Source of the DNA: Atrina japonica | Taxonomy: Eukaryota > Mollusca > Bivalvia > Pterioida > Pinnidae | Direction: 5' to 3' | NCBI GenBank assembly: GCA_030159075.1 | Contig: BROG01000480.1 | Coordinates: forward strand, 1-64,000 | DNA length: 64,000 nt | Part shown: piece after piece, positions 36,101 to 43,639 of the stretch | Layout of the letters: every line of letters starts with the position of its first letter | Numbering within the stretch: the stretch's first letter is position 1 | Made by a program: the position numbers and the translations under genes | Notes under the pieces: model-generated | What the model saw: only the letters and a program-made list of their open reading frames with translations | The model's database searches: none | Told to the model about the DNA's origin: nothing

Positions 36101-39100
36101 TTCTTTTTTTTTTTTTATTCTTTGTTTTTTTTTTGGGGTTGGTTTTTTTTGGTTTTTGTTCTGTTTTGTTTTTTTTTTTTATTTTTGATTGTAATTGTCT
36201 TGTTATTTTTGTTATATTTTGGGGTTTTCTTTTTTATTATTTTTTATTTGTTTATTTTTGGTTCTTTTTTTGTTTTTTTTTGTTTTTGTTGTTTGTTGTT
36301 TACTTTTTGGCATTTATTTTGTAATATTGTTTTTTGTGTTGGGTGAGCTTTAATTGTTTAGTTAATTTTCTTTTTTTTTTTTTAGTGTTTTGTCTTGTTT
36401 TTGTTTTTTTTTGTTAATTTTTATCTTTTTGGTGTTTTTTTGTTTGTTTTTTTTTTTGTTTTTTTGTGGTTGAGTGTTGTGTTCGTTCTTTATATTTTTT
36501 TTTTTGTTTTTTTTTTTCTTTTTTTTTATATTTTTGTTGTTTTGTATGGGGGTCTTTTTTTTATTCTTATATTGTATTTTTGGTGTTGTTTTCTTTCTTT
36601 TTTTTTATTTCGTTTTGTTATTTTTCTTTGTTATCTTTTTTTTTTATAGAGAGTTTTTTTGGTGTGATTTTTTGTTTTAATTCTTGTTGTGAATCTAGTG
36701 GTTTATTTTTTATTTGTTTATTATTTTGTTTTTTTGAGTTTTTTTTTTTATTTTTTATTTTGTTGTATTTTTATTAGGTTTTAGTTTTTTTTATTTAAAT
36801 TATATGAATAAAAATATTATAAATATTGGAAAATATAATGAGTAGTGAATAAAAGGGTTACAGAAGGTAATTATTATATATATTAGTATAAATTAATTAT
36901 AAGAATAATAATAATAACATAAAAATCATAAAAAAATGGAAAATAAAAAAAAATATTAAAACGAATAATAGTAATTAGGATATATATAAAATAATAAATA
37001 AAAGATATAATAAATAAAAATTAAAAAATTAACTCCTAGAATATATCTTGAGTGGTAATGTAAAAAACAAAAAAATAAAACAATAAAAAAAAAAAAAAGA
37101 CAAAACAAAAAAAAAAGAAAAAGTAAAGTGAATAATAAACATACAAAAAAACTAAAAAAATAATTAAAAAATAAAAAAAAAAAAGGGAAAGTAAATAGTA
37201 CAAAAGATAGAATATAAGCAAAAAAAAAAAACAAACGAAAAAAAATAGTAAAAAAATAAAAAAATAAATAAAAAAAAAACAAAATAAAAAAATAAAAAAA
37301 CAAATTAAAAAAAAAAATGTAATGATAACTAAAAATAATACAACAAAAAAAAATAAAAAATAAGAAAAATAAAAAAAAAAAAAATAAACAATGAAAAAAA
37401 AATAAATAACTAAAAAAAAAACAAAATGAAGTAATAAAAAACAAAAAAGAAAAACGAAAAAAAATAAAAAAAGAAAAATAAAAAAAATAGAGATGAAAAA
37501 AAAGATTACTCAAAAAAAAAATAATAAGCAAAATAACAAAAAAAAAAGAAAAAAAGATAAGAATATAAAAAAACATAAGGAACACCAAAAACAAAATAAA
37601 AAAAAAAATAAAAAATGAAACAATAAAAAAGTAAAAGATACAAAAAAATGCAAAAAAAATAAAACAAATGACAAAAAAAATAAAAAAAGATAAAGAAAAA
37701 GAAGATAAGAAAAAAGGTTAAATAAACAATAAAAAATGAAAATAGACAAAAAAAAAAAAAAAAAATCAATAAAAAAAATAAAAAATATAAAAAAAAAAAA
37801 AAATGAAATAAATAAAATTGGAAAAATATAAATAAAAAAAAAAGGTAAGATAGACAAAAAAAAAAATTTAAACAAATTAATATAAAAAAAAAAAATACAA
37901 AAAAAAAAAAAACCAAAAAAAAAAAAATAAAAGAGCCAGAAAAAAACAAAAAAAAACAAAAAAAAAAAATAACGAAGAGAATGATATACAAAAAAAAAAA
38001 TAATAAAAATCAAAGTAAGTTAAAAAGTATAAAAAAAAAAACATTATACGAAAATAAAGTAAAATAAAAAAAAAAAAAAATAAAAAAAGAATAAATAAAA
38101 AAAAAAGGAAAAAAAAAAAAAAAACAAAATAAAAAAAAAAAATAAAATGAGATTAAAAAAAAACAGAAAAATATAAAAAAAATAAAGACAAAAAAAAAAA
38201 AAAAAAAACACAAAATGGAAAAAATAAAAAAAAACAATAAAGAAAAAAAATTATAAAAAAAAAAAAAATAACAAAAAACAAGCAAAAAAAAAAAATCAAA
38301 AAATAAAAAAGATGAAGGAATAAAAAAAAAAAAAAAAACTAAAAAAGAAAAATATAAGGTGAGTAAAAAAAAAAAGAGAATAATAAAAAATAATAATATA
38401 AAAACAAAAAGAAAAATAAAAAAAAAATATAGCACAAAAATAAAATATAAGAAAAATGATAATCAGAATAAACAAATGTTATAAGAAAAAAAAAAAAATT
38501 AAAAAAGTTAAAATAAAAAAAAAACAAATCAATAAATAAAAATAAAAAAAAAAAAAAAAAAAAAAAAAAATAAAAAAAAAAAAATAAAAAAAAAAAGCAA
38601 CAGAAATCTAAAATTAATAGTAATCGAAAAAAAAAGCAAGAAAACAGAAAAATTAAAAAAAATAAAAAAATAAAGATAAAAAAGTAAAGATAAAAAAAAA
38701 AAAAAATAAAAAACAAGGAAAAAAAAAAAAAAACAAAAAAAGAATAAAAAATAAAAAAAACAAAAATAAAATGAAAATAAAAAATTTAAAAATAAAACAA
38801 AAAAAGGAAAAAAAAAAAAAAAAAGAAAAAAAAATGAAAATAAAAAAGAAAAAAAAAAAAAACCTAATAAAAAATAAAAGGAAATTCACAAGTATACAAA
38901 AACAAATACAAAAATATTCAAAAAAAAAAAATAATAAACAAAAAAAAAAAAAAAAAAATAAAATAAAAAGAAGAAAAAAAAAAATAAAAAAAAAAAAACT
39001 GCCTTTAAACAAATTTCAAAGGGATCTTTTGTAATTCGTTTATTAAGGACAGTTTGTTCATATTAGTTATGGCGAAATGGGCTCTGAAGAGTTACAATGC

Positions 39101-41608
39101 AATTCGTTAAGAACAAAATCACTCTAAATTTAAGCTAAACAGGAACTTTCCAGGGAAGTAAAAAGAAACCAGAAACTTTTTATTTCTTTTTATTTACACA
39201 GTTAAAGTAATCAGAGAGTATGCTGCCAACTTATGCTCGATGGAAAAGTCAAGATTTTCTCTTATGTTAATGATATTGATCACTTTCTAAAAATAGGGCC
39301 TAAAATATAATATGTTGGTTGAGGCATCAAGGGACATAGAAATTGCTTTGTTATAGACAAAATTTTGTCCTATAAGATTTGTTATAAAATTGTTTTTCAA
39401 CGGAAAATATATAGAGGTGCAGTCAGGGGTTATTTATTGATTCGTTTTGTGCACGAATTCGTACAACCCAAGTTCGTTATATTCATGTTTTTACTGTATA
39501 TCCAACAGAGTGGAACTTGTCTTGAAAGAACATCTCGTATGCTACTGAAATGTTGTCTCAAATAAGACGTTATCTATTGGATAACTGATCTACCCAATAC
39601 CAGTCAGTGGTTTTCAGAATGTTGTCTCACAAGACAGGTGGTCCTCTAAGACAGTGGTCTCAAAAGACAGATGGTCTTCTATGAGAATGGTCTCAGAAGA
39701 CAGGTTTCATTGTATATGTGAGAGTTGTGTAGTATTTTATTTATTATTATTTCCCTCAAGATGGACTCCCTGCTAGCCCCTCTCAGTTCCCTGGAGAAAG
39801 CCTCTCATGTTGTACATGAATTTGTGTGGTCACTTGTCCAAATACAAAATGAAATAATTTTGGACAACATGAGACATCATCTTTTTTCCTATATCGACCA
39901 GAACTGTTATAGTTATAGAATTGCAAAAGAAATGTAGAAAAAAAAAATTTCATTTGTCAATAGAATAAACATCCTGAATGTCTGTAGAACAAATCAAAAC
40001 TTGGGTAGTTCACCTGTCGCTGTTTACGCACTCCATGTACCTGAAAACAACAAGAGGAACCCCTCTAACCCTAGGAACCATAATAGACTGGTCTGAAACA
40101 AAGTGAAAAGTGTTCCATTCAGATACTAAGGGATTTTTATAGAACATGTAAATCATGATATGGTATATATTACAGATTATGATGTGATAGATGAAGATGA
40201 GCTTATTATGTTACAAGAAGAGGATTACGCTCTGAGATTAGCAGAAGAAGAGCTGTTGGCTATTGGTAAGTAATAGTCCATATTTTCTAAAGAACGCAGC
40301 TCGAACGGCTGAAGGCCATTTTCAAAGCGAACTCATAGATAGCATATACATAACATAGAAAAATGTCGGGACTGTGTTACAAGCTGTTTACTGTACTCCA
40401 GACTGGACAAATTAAACTTAGTGCTTCACCAGTCACTCTTGACAAACACATATTCAATTCAAACATTTTGGAGACTTTTTTTTCTGATCAAATTTTTGCC
40501 AGAAGGGTATATATTTATTTTTTGGCCACTTAAATTTTGGCCATTGGTCTATTCTGCCTTTAGTGACCATTTCCATATTTCTTTACTCTATATAGTGACC
40601 ACCTGCTCTCTGACCAGCAACCGCTCAAATTTAGTTATTAAAAAAGTAGAAATAAACAGTAGAAATAAATCCAGGTTAATGTATGAAACAAATCCAGATT
40701 TTCCAGCCTTTGAACATGTACATATTTTGGATGGTTTAATTTTGGCCATTTTAATAAGGTGGCAAAATTGGCCGAAATTAAATAATGGCCAAAATATCCC
40801 AGTTTACGGTATATAATGATCTTTTTCTAAATTTTGAACACCGGATCCATTTTTTGCGATGAAAAACTTTATAATATACGAAGCAACTTTCCAAATTCCG
40901 CCAAGATTCTTATGGTCTATAAGACATTGTAAAATTAGGAAAAAATGCTATAATTTTACACTTGAATTGTTTTTGTTACAGAGAGTGAGTTAAGACAGAA
41001 AATTGAAACAGAAAAAAGCGAAATAGAACGCCTTTATCAGGAGATTGCAGAGACACAGTACTTACGGCAGGACTCGGATCTCGAGGAGTTTAGTTCCAGT
41101 TCGGAGAGCAGTTACGAGAGTGAGGATGAAGAGGATCTAACTGACATACTGAACCAGTTGATAAGAGAGAATGAAGAGCTTGAGGTAAGTCACATATGTA
41201 CTGAGTTTAAACTTGTGTATGAGTTAATGTGTGTGTGTTTTTGTGTATGTGTTTGTGTGTGTGTGTGACTGTGTGTATGAGTGACTGAGTGTGTGTGTAT
41301 GATTGTGTGTATGTGTGACTAAGTTGTCACCCCATAAAACATATTTGGACTGGTCTAAGTCATTGATTTACAGAAGAGTCCATTTTTTTCAGGGGTTGGC
41401 AAGTTTAAAGATTTACTATTGATATCTCTTACTCAGAAAACTTCTATTTATAACTCACTGAATTTTTATCCTACAGAGTAAGAACAATGAACTGTGTCAG
41501 AAGATCCATGAAGAAAGAATGATCTGTCTTGAGGTTAAAGTTCAAATACGTATGTTACAACAGAAACAATTGGAGAACTCTTTAGGGGCGGAGGCAGTTT
41601 TGGGATGA
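12161..41608 (+). CDS. RALBP1: RalA-binding protein 1 (RLIP76)-like RhoGAP, complete 13-exon gene
   Basis: Spliced CDS starts at ATG 12225 and ends at TGA 41606-41608: 2439 bases, 812 residues, every junction GT-AG and in phase. Order: lysine-rich N-terminus (1-135); RhoGAP domain (about 138-325) with FGVPL, the arginine finger in CEGIYRISG (Arg about 182) and NKMSLQNVSIVLSPTMQ; Ral-binding coiled coil (about 345-395, QIEEELFKQESLLNALHAEL...LWEVQRI); acidic disordered linker (393-671); C-terminal coiled coil (672-812). The family is an effector of active Ral GTPases, a GAP for Rac1/CDC42, and binds REPS/POB1 and AP2 in endocytosis. Human RALBP1 has 655 residues, so this protein is longer, almost all of it in the linker. 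Intron 10 looks artificially inflated. Confidence 0.93.
12397..12530 (+). mobile_element. SINE family B, 3' fragment
   Basis: ggccggtggtggtctcttcc...acattgtaactgcccaggttctc...taaaaattggccacc shares the body of the SINE B copies at 22159 and 63378. The tRNA head is missing. Confidence 0.55.
12697..13257. repeat. 36-bp tandem array in RALBP1 intron 1
   Basis: The unit tatggagtttgactctctct plus gtatatgatgttgttg is repeated about 15 times. Two units lack one tctc (near 12995 and 13065), changing the period to 32. It is open on both strands because 36 is a multiple of 3; this is not coding evidence. Confidence 0.93.
13370..13517 (+). CDS. RALBP1: RALBP1-like exon 2
   Basis: Acceptor atcttgacag, donor GTCAA|gtaagt. 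It encodes VTEEDHEKQSKKKDLLGKKK and, further on, GYMKFDEEDSDESLMTSEDV, matching the human N-terminal stretch with DEKDHGKKKGK and GYAAFQEDSSGDE. It leaves in phase 2. An in-frame TAA (13519-13521) lies directly past the donor. Confidence 0.85.
13489..13975 (+). repeat. 45-bp tandem array seeded by the exon 2 end and its splice donor
   Basis: The first copy is exonic (tcactgatgacatccgaaga tgtcaa) and runs through the real donor. About ten more copies follow in the intron, alternating in 90-bp dimers. Most copies keep a donor-like word (aagtaagtg, caggtaagt, catgtgagtg). The caggtaagt copies near 13650 and 13830 match the donor consensus better than the authentic site. Confidence 0.88.
14223..14409. 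mobile_element. MITE with terminal atacagtcaaac / gtttgactgtat
   Basis: Perfect 12-bp inverted ends; 187 bp long; internal gacaggtggcctttataaag and gcaggtgccctatatagacg also pair inversely. It ends 85 bp before exon 3. Confidence 0.6.
14495..14555 (+). CDS. RALBP1: RALBP1-like exon 3 (lysine-rich)
   Basis: 61 bases between acceptor actttcag and donor GAAAAA|gtaaga. With the AA carried from exon 2 it reads KSPKAKKAKAFRFSAKKSKEK and ends in phase 0. It corresponds to the human SPSKMKRSK...FSKKKEK basic tract. Confidence 0.8.
14670..15422. mobile_element. Two MITE family C copies, one split by a SINE
   Basis: Words gacctggaaattattgcccc and ttttgccctttaaagatagg (14670-14760) and ggacatttttgcccctggtt (15200-15240) with inverted gaaaatggcgaaaattaaat (15380-15400) match the family at 51974-52196 and 42665-42850. 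Borders are approximate because the SINE at 14822 interrupts the first copy. Confidence 0.5.
14822..15113 (+). mobile_element. tRNA-derived SINE family A, intact, with 13-bp target duplication
   Basis: The tRNA-like head (ctctgtcggtagcgcgctcg, box B region gtcatgagtttgagtccc), conserved body (ttcaccggcatttggtgacg, gagtgggacgttaaacaaca) and (aaac)n tail are all present. The direct repeat atcattcaaacaa flanks it exactly at 14809-14821 and 15114-15126, so this is a clean target-primed insertion. Other copies: 45604-45852, 63881-64000 and a tail fragment at 19310-19360. Confidence 0.88.
15689..15836 (+). CDS. RALBP1: RALBP1-like exon 4 (charged linker before RhoGAP)
   Basis: Acceptor gtcctatag, donor AGAAAA|gtaaat. 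It encodes 49 codons that are almost all K, E and D, then AVPEPAIIPEK. It matches the KEEKHKEKK...PIQEPEVPQ segment of human RALBP1 in position and composition. Ends in phase 1. Confidence 0.82.
16255..16935. mobile_element. Nested repeats: MITE inside an older foldback
   Basis: The outer repeat has gaacctgtcttgacaaacca, caagacaggtggtttcc and, on the far side, ctttcaagacaggttttact. Between them an element with ends ctgtcacaccagg (16345) and cctggtgtgacacag (16835-16849) is inserted. It contains a 39-bp direct duplication (16461-16538, tgatgaacggtgcttgattc). Confidence 0.6.
17499..17621 (+). CDS. RALBP1: RALBP1-like exon 5, start of RhoGAP domain
   Basis: Acceptor attttccag, donor CATG|gtatgt. 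It encodes TEEEKPIFGVPLFLAVERNP and, further on, LPRLFRECIDYIEEH. The FG(V/I)PL and FRECIDY words are the RhoGAP domain opening in RALBP1. Confidence 0.93.
17868..18690. repeat. Diverged tandem array of about 66 bp in intron 5, interrupted by a MITE
   Basis: About seven copies of gattattctgggaagtttac aaatttacctgtag followed by a short variable block and (ag)gtaaga. Each copy juxtaposes an acceptor-like 'acctgtag' and a donor-like 'aggtaaga' about 9-12 bases apart. The MITE at 18015-18413 splits the second copy. Confidence 0.8.
18015..18413. mobile_element. 399-bp MITE with perfect 19-bp inverted ends and internal ATGTCGACAT words
   Basis: The left end tatggtggcatatttctgc is the exact reverse complement of the right end gcagaaatatgccaccata. 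TA at the outer edges may be the target duplication. The interior carries about five copies of the self-complementary word tgtcgaca. No coding frame. Confidence 0.85.
18784..18987 (+). CDS. RALBP1: RALBP1-like exon 6, RhoGAP catalytic core
   Basis: Acceptor aattatag, donor TTCAG|gtattg. The sequence LTCEGIYRISGVKSKIQFLK carries the RhoGAP arginine finger (Arg in YRISG). It continues with EHEPNIIASLLKQFLRELPE and LTKFLMARFEEAS. All are close to human RALBP1. Confidence 0.95.
19222..19360. mobile_element. MITE family D half-copy followed by a SINE A tail
   Basis: atacacaggcataaaatttc and gaaaataaggtcagg match the left half of the element at 57229. From 19310, tttgtttattgttgtttaac gtgccactcaagag is the inverted 3' end of SINE A. 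Confidence 0.55.
19923..20041 (+). CDS. RALBP1: RALBP1-like exon 7, RhoGAP
   Basis: Acceptor catttacag, donor AGAGG|gtaagt. It encodes VVRGEMARVEAFKRLINELP then LLLSWMIVHMTHVIER, ending in phase 0, and aligns with human FQRLLKELP...LLISWLIVHMDHVI. The downstream intron begins with copies of this exon's own end. Confidence 0.92.
20020..20700 (+). repeat. 30-31 bp array seeded by the exon 7 end and its splice donor
   Basis: The exonic catgtcatagagagg plus donor gtaagt recurs about 17 times downstream as catgtcatagagagggtaag plus tccatatgat with drift. The first intronic unit is 30 bp, the next 31. The first downstream donor (20072) would add ten in-frame codons (VSHMMHVIER) to the RhoGAP domain. 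Confidence 0.88.
20701..22158. other. Intron 7 interior, no exon seen
   Basis: AT-rich intron. A 90-codon minus-strand frame at 20704-20976 has no recognisable motif and lies inside the intron, so it is not called. Confidence 0.5.
22159..22390 (+). mobile_element. SINE family B copy (tRNA-Leu/Ser-like head)
   Basis: tggccaggtggttagagcat is box A-like and gcatgttcgagccc is box B-like. The body gacattgtaaccgggttctc tcctccacc is shared with copies at 43640-43895 (minus), 44490-44595, 56460-56560 and 63378-63600. Confidence 0.7.
22567..22697 (+). CDS. RALBP1: RALBP1-like exon 8, RhoGAP C-terminal part
   Basis: Acceptor gttgacag, donor AAAAA|gtgaga. EKENKMSLQNVSIVLSPTMQ then ISHRVLNVLF matches human LETKMNIQNISIVLSPTVQISNRVL; NISIVLSP is a RhoGAP landmark. 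Leaves in phase 2. Confidence 0.95.
22711..23005 (+). repeat. Polypyrimidine tract (tctctgtct-rich)
   Basis: About 295 bp of C/T-rich sequence with tctctctgtctctc words on the + strand, immediately after exon 8. The open frames through it (Leu/Ser/Cys-rich) are compositional. Confidence 0.8.
23156..23357 (+). CDS. RALBP1: RALBP1-like exon 9, Ral-binding coiled coil
   Basis: Acceptor cgtgtttag, donor AGAAAG|gtatag. KYKPPIKPTTSRWSLELPDK leads into QIEEELFKQESLLNALHAEL and AEQLWEVQRIVTQLKRK. This corresponds to the human Ral-binding domain (IKEEIRRQEFLLNCLHRDL...LWEVQRILTALKRK), a helical pair that grips the switch regions of GTP-bound RalA/RalB. Confidence 0.95.
23530..23812 (+). repeat. TG/TA-rich microsatellite in intron 9
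   Basis: Degenerate (tg)n with tacatatgtatggatgtatg blocks repeated five or six times. It is open in several frames on both strands; not coding. Confidence 0.85.
24499..25336 (+). CDS. RALBP1: RALBP1-like exon 10, long acidic linker
   Basis: Acceptor ttctttag, donor GAAG|gtgagg; 838 bases, 279 codons. It begins IKLANKTVQNMEKRKKEKEE, continuing the Ral-binding helix, then is rich in E, D, P, V, S and T with a proline run (AAPPPPTQ) and no predicted fold visible by eye. Human RALBP1 has only a few dozen residues here, so this exon accounts for the greater length of the protein. The same frame stays open past the donor to TAA at 25378-25380, giving a possible intron-retention end (adds EVLLLSGDKLVLL). 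Confidence 0.88.
25631..25720. mobile_element. Short palindromic MITE, family E, copy 3
   Basis: taactcattgacccctgaat at the left and tctttagggataaatgggtta at the right, with the shared middle gactcttctgtatatga. Confidence 0.55.
25877..26031 (+). repeat. Direct repeat, left copy, bordering the T-rich block
   Basis: aacaaatttcaagggacctt through ggaagtaaaaagaa matches 39008-39167 in the same orientation, with scattered mismatches and indels (roughly 8 percent by eye). On its left the sequence is ordinary intron; on its right it runs straight into the T-rich block. Confidence 0.9.
26930..27515. other. G-rich island inside the T-rich block
   Basis: About 585 bp of G-rich sequence with runs such as ggggggggggct, entered and left over a few bases. 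No domain is visible in any frame. Composition is unlike anything else in the window. Confidence 0.7.
33240..33790. other. Mixed-composition island inside the T-rich block
   Basis: About 550 bp of near-balanced, G-leaning sequence, with no similarity by eye to the first island and no recognisable coding motif. Confidence 0.6.
36785..39000. repeat. 2.2-kb A-rich block
   Basis: Composition flips from T-rich to A-rich within about 20 bases near 36785 and stays so to 39000. The block has few G or C. The first 300 bases are AT-mixed, the rest mostly A runs broken by single bases. Minus-strand Phe-rich frames are compositional. Confidence 0.85.
39008..39167 (+). repeat. Direct repeat, right copy, bordering the A-rich block
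   Basis: aacaaatttcaaagggatct through ggaagtaaaaagaa. It matches the copy at 25877-26031. Here ordinary intron sequence follows on the right, the mirror image of the arrangement at the left copy. Confidence 0.9.
39168..40175 (+). other. End of intron 10
   Basis: No exon before the acceptor ttacag at 40175. Holds a cluster of caagacaggtggtc / gaagacaggtttcattgta words (39520-39710), the repeat family also seen at 1690-1930 and 16260-16930. Confidence 0.5.
40176..40265 (+). CDS. RALBP1: RALBP1-like exon 11
   Basis: Acceptor tattacag, donor TATTG|gtaagt; phase 1 on both sides. DYDVIDEDELIMLQEEDYAL then RLAEEELLAI corresponds to the human VINILLAQENEILTEQEELLAM segment. That exon 10 joins this exon in frame supports a single gene spanning the anomalous block. 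Confidence 0.9.
40490..40812. repeat. Repeat rich in 'ttggcca' words
   Basis: Words ttttggccacttaaatttt and aattttggccattttaataa recur in both orientations, ending cagtttacggtata. Probably another degraded foldback related to MITE family C; it lies between exons 11 and 12. Confidence 0.4.
40982..41184 (+). CDS. RALBP1: RALBP1-like exon 12, C-terminal coiled coil
   Basis: Acceptor ttgttacag, donor TTGAG|gtaagt. ESELRQKIETEKSEIERLYQ, then an acidic Ser run (EEFSSSSESSYESEDEEDL), then LNQLIRENEELE. Human has QIASEKEEIERLRAEIAEIQ, EEYSSESESESEDEEEL and LQRQNEELE in the same order. This region binds REPS1/REPS2 in mammals. Confidence 0.93.
41215..41320 (+). repeat. TG microsatellite in intron 12
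   Basis: (tg)n with occasional tatgagtgactgag, directly followed by a family E MITE. Confidence 0.8.
41321..41405. mobile_element. Short palindromic MITE, family E, copy 4
   Basis: aagttgtcaccccataaaac to ttcaggggttggcaagtt, 71 bp before exon 13. It is the inverse orientation of the copy at 1008. Confidence 0.55.
41477..41608 (+). CDS. RALBP1: RALBP1-like exon 13 with stop
   Basis: Acceptor tcctacag, 43 codons and TGA. SKNNELCQKIHEERMICLEV then KVQIRMLQQKQLENS matches human IKNNHLNQAIHEEREAIIELRVQLRLLQMQRAKAEQ. The protein stops soon after, without the roughly 60-residue human tail. A donor-like C|gtatgt inside the exon (after 41549) could link to the exon at 42395. Confidence 0.92.
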   Translation, partial: SKNNELCQKIHEERMICLEVKVQIRMLQQKQLENSLGAEAVLG

Positions 41609-42394
41609 AATCATTAATGTGGCATAGTTCTTTTGACCATATTAGTTTAAATTTTGTCTCTTTTTTATCTTAGATATTCTTGTCACAATTGAAATCACAT
41701 ATTTGTCTGTTTGACCTTAAAGTTTTCAATTTAATTGCTGAATATTCATTGCAAATTTGAGAAGAATAGTGCTAGCATGAAATGTTTTTGCTATCCATAA
41801 ACAACTGTATATCTGCTATACATATATATCTCTATATATGCATATTTCTTACATATTACATTTTTTCAATCTAATTTAAAGCCAATCTTGCATCACTCCC
41901 ATATTCTGATATGTCACACAGATGATCTTAGGAAACCTGCTATGGTGTCACATGTGACTGACCTTGTAGAAGTGCCATGTTTGACTGATTATAGAATGGT
42001 AAAGGGATATAGACATTACAAATAATACTGAACATACAGAGTGCCGAGGTGGAGGATTCCTTCCATAACTTTGGATAGAATGGAATCAGCAAAGATGCTC
42101 CAAATTAATTCTGCAAACTGATAATTTCTGAGTTACATCTCTTTTCCCATTGATAACCTTTCAACATTCTGTAAGATGTATTTCCATTGGTTGAACAGTA
42201 TACACCCACGTGAGGTCACTCACATGTAACCCAATAGCAGGTTTCCTTGGATCCTCTTTGCGACATTTCAGAAAACAGGAGTGATGAGAGATCAGTTTTT
42301 AATTAGATTGTGTTATTTGAGCTGAGTGTAAATATATTTATATATGGGCAGTATGATAAAAGACAAGTGATTGACAGTGGTCTGTTGGTTTCAG
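41609..42394 (+). other. 3' UTR or intron after RALBP1-like stop
   Basis: AT-rich with no clear AATAAA in the first several hundred bases, so the transcript end cannot be placed. Ends in a good acceptor (ctgttggtttcag) at 42394. Confidence 0.4.
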
Positions 42395-42483
42395 AGTTAG
42401 AGTCGGCAATGGAGAACAGGAATTACTTGAAAACATTTGTGCAGATCCAGGAAACTATAATTGAAGATGAAAAAAAGATTTAG
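42395..42483 (+). CDS. Possible alternative last exon of RALBP1-like gene
   Basis: After acceptor ttggtttcag the frame xAG LESAMENRNYLKTFVQIQET then IIEDEKKI stops at TAG 42481-42483. The donor-like C|gtatgt at 41549/41550 leaves phase 1, giving CAG (Gln) at the junction. The result continues a heptad-like helix in place of RMLQQKQLENSLGAEAVLG. Seen: sites, phase and helix-like composition. Inferred: use of the junction. No homology is recognised. Confidence 0.35.
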
Positions 42484-42664
42484 AGATATTTTAAGTTTCT
42501 GATCAAATGTATTCAAAAAGTTTTAGCAAAGTTAGAATTTTTTTACTTTCAGAATTTGGGGCCAATTTCTGTTATCTGGAAACTGTCAGATAAGCCATAA
42601 ATATGTTCTGAGTAAATCTGTGTTACACAGAATGCAGAACTTTTCTTTAGTTGTGTATTGAACA

Positions 42665-42850
42665 ATTACTGTATACCTGGACATTTTCACTCCTGTCAAA
42701 TTTTCGCCCTTCGATGAGAGGGCGAAATTAAATTGAAAGCGAAATTTACGAGCTAAATAACTGAAGCACAGATATACATGTCAATTGATGAGGCTATGGT
42801 AATTTAGGACGAATTCAAAAATGTGTTGTCTGTCATAAAAGTGTGAAAAG
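42665..42850. mobile_element. MITE family C, right-truncated
   Basis: actgtatacctggacatttt, ttttcgcccttcgatgagag and ggcgaaattaaattgaaagc match 51974-52196 closely on the left and lose similarity on the right. Confidence 0.55.
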
Positions 42851-43299
42851 TCCAGATTATATAAATCTTCAATACACTACTGACTGGAGACCAGCTCTGG
42901 CCAGGGCCATGGTTTGGTGACAAAGTTTGGTTTTTGTGACTGGAATCTCACTAAAATTTTACATTGAATATACATATTTTTCCAACAATTTGCTTACTCA
43001 TGATCATGCTTTTGCCCAAGTGAAAATTGGTACTTGACCAGAATTAATCATCTGCCAGTGCAACATAAATTACGCCATGGACAGATGGAATTAATTCCGT
43101 AATTTTTACAAGAGATCCATAAACAGTAGTAATGTACTTACTAAGGTATTTTACAATGTGATCTCCTTGTCATGGAAACATATAATGTATGTATTACCAG
43201 TGCTGTATTACTGTCGATAAAACATAAGTTATACGATACATTTCTAAGTGCAATATTTGATGTCGAATAAATTTTATACATATCACCTTGCTTCATTTA

Positions 43300-43630
43300 T
43301 TTATTTGTTAGACCATAGCAGTGGTAGAGAGCAGTCAATTTCCAAGCGGAAGGTTGCAGGTTTGATTCCTGAGACTGAAAAAAAAGATAGTGACTGTTCC
43401 TTCTCCAGGCACTCCACGTTAGAAGTGAAAGTCATGAATCTTTAGCCTGAGACTTACAACCGAGGTCTCGTTTCATGCAAGACATGGTTCGTAAAAGAGC
43501 GTTCACATCATTGGTGTCGGCCCATAGCACAAGTCAAAATTTGTGGCCATTCACTGATAGCTTATGACATCTCCATTCTAAACCATCATTTGTTATACAG
43601 ATGTGTTGTCTTTATCCGTTTTATTGGTGT
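43300..43630 (+). mobile_element. tRNA-derived SINE, family C
   Basis: agcagtggtagagagcagtc and aaggttgcaggtttgattcc resemble box A and box B. A related copy lies at 58830-59060 (gagcgttccactcgctggag, gttccgggtttgaac). The frame at 43248-43445 runs through this SINE and is not a gene. Confidence 0.55.
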
Positions 43631-43639
43631 TTTATTTTG

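Larger units (their letters stand above)
26041..36784. repeat. 10.7-kb T-rich low-information block
   Basis: Overwhelmingly T with scattered G and less C and A. It has no fixed period, no clean homopolymer array and no recognisable element. Translation gives only Phe/Leu/Val/Cys-rich frames in all phases, which are compositional. Two GC-richer islands interrupt it (26930-27515, 33240-33790). I see no gene. A sequencing or assembly artefact is the likeliest explanation. Confidence 0.85.

Noticed and set aside
26059..38716. Dozens of long Phe/Leu/Cys-rich frames that look like membrane proteins
   Set aside because: They occur in several phases at once across T-rich (or complementary A-rich) sequence. 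Poly-T translates as Phe, so the hydrophobic look is compositional.
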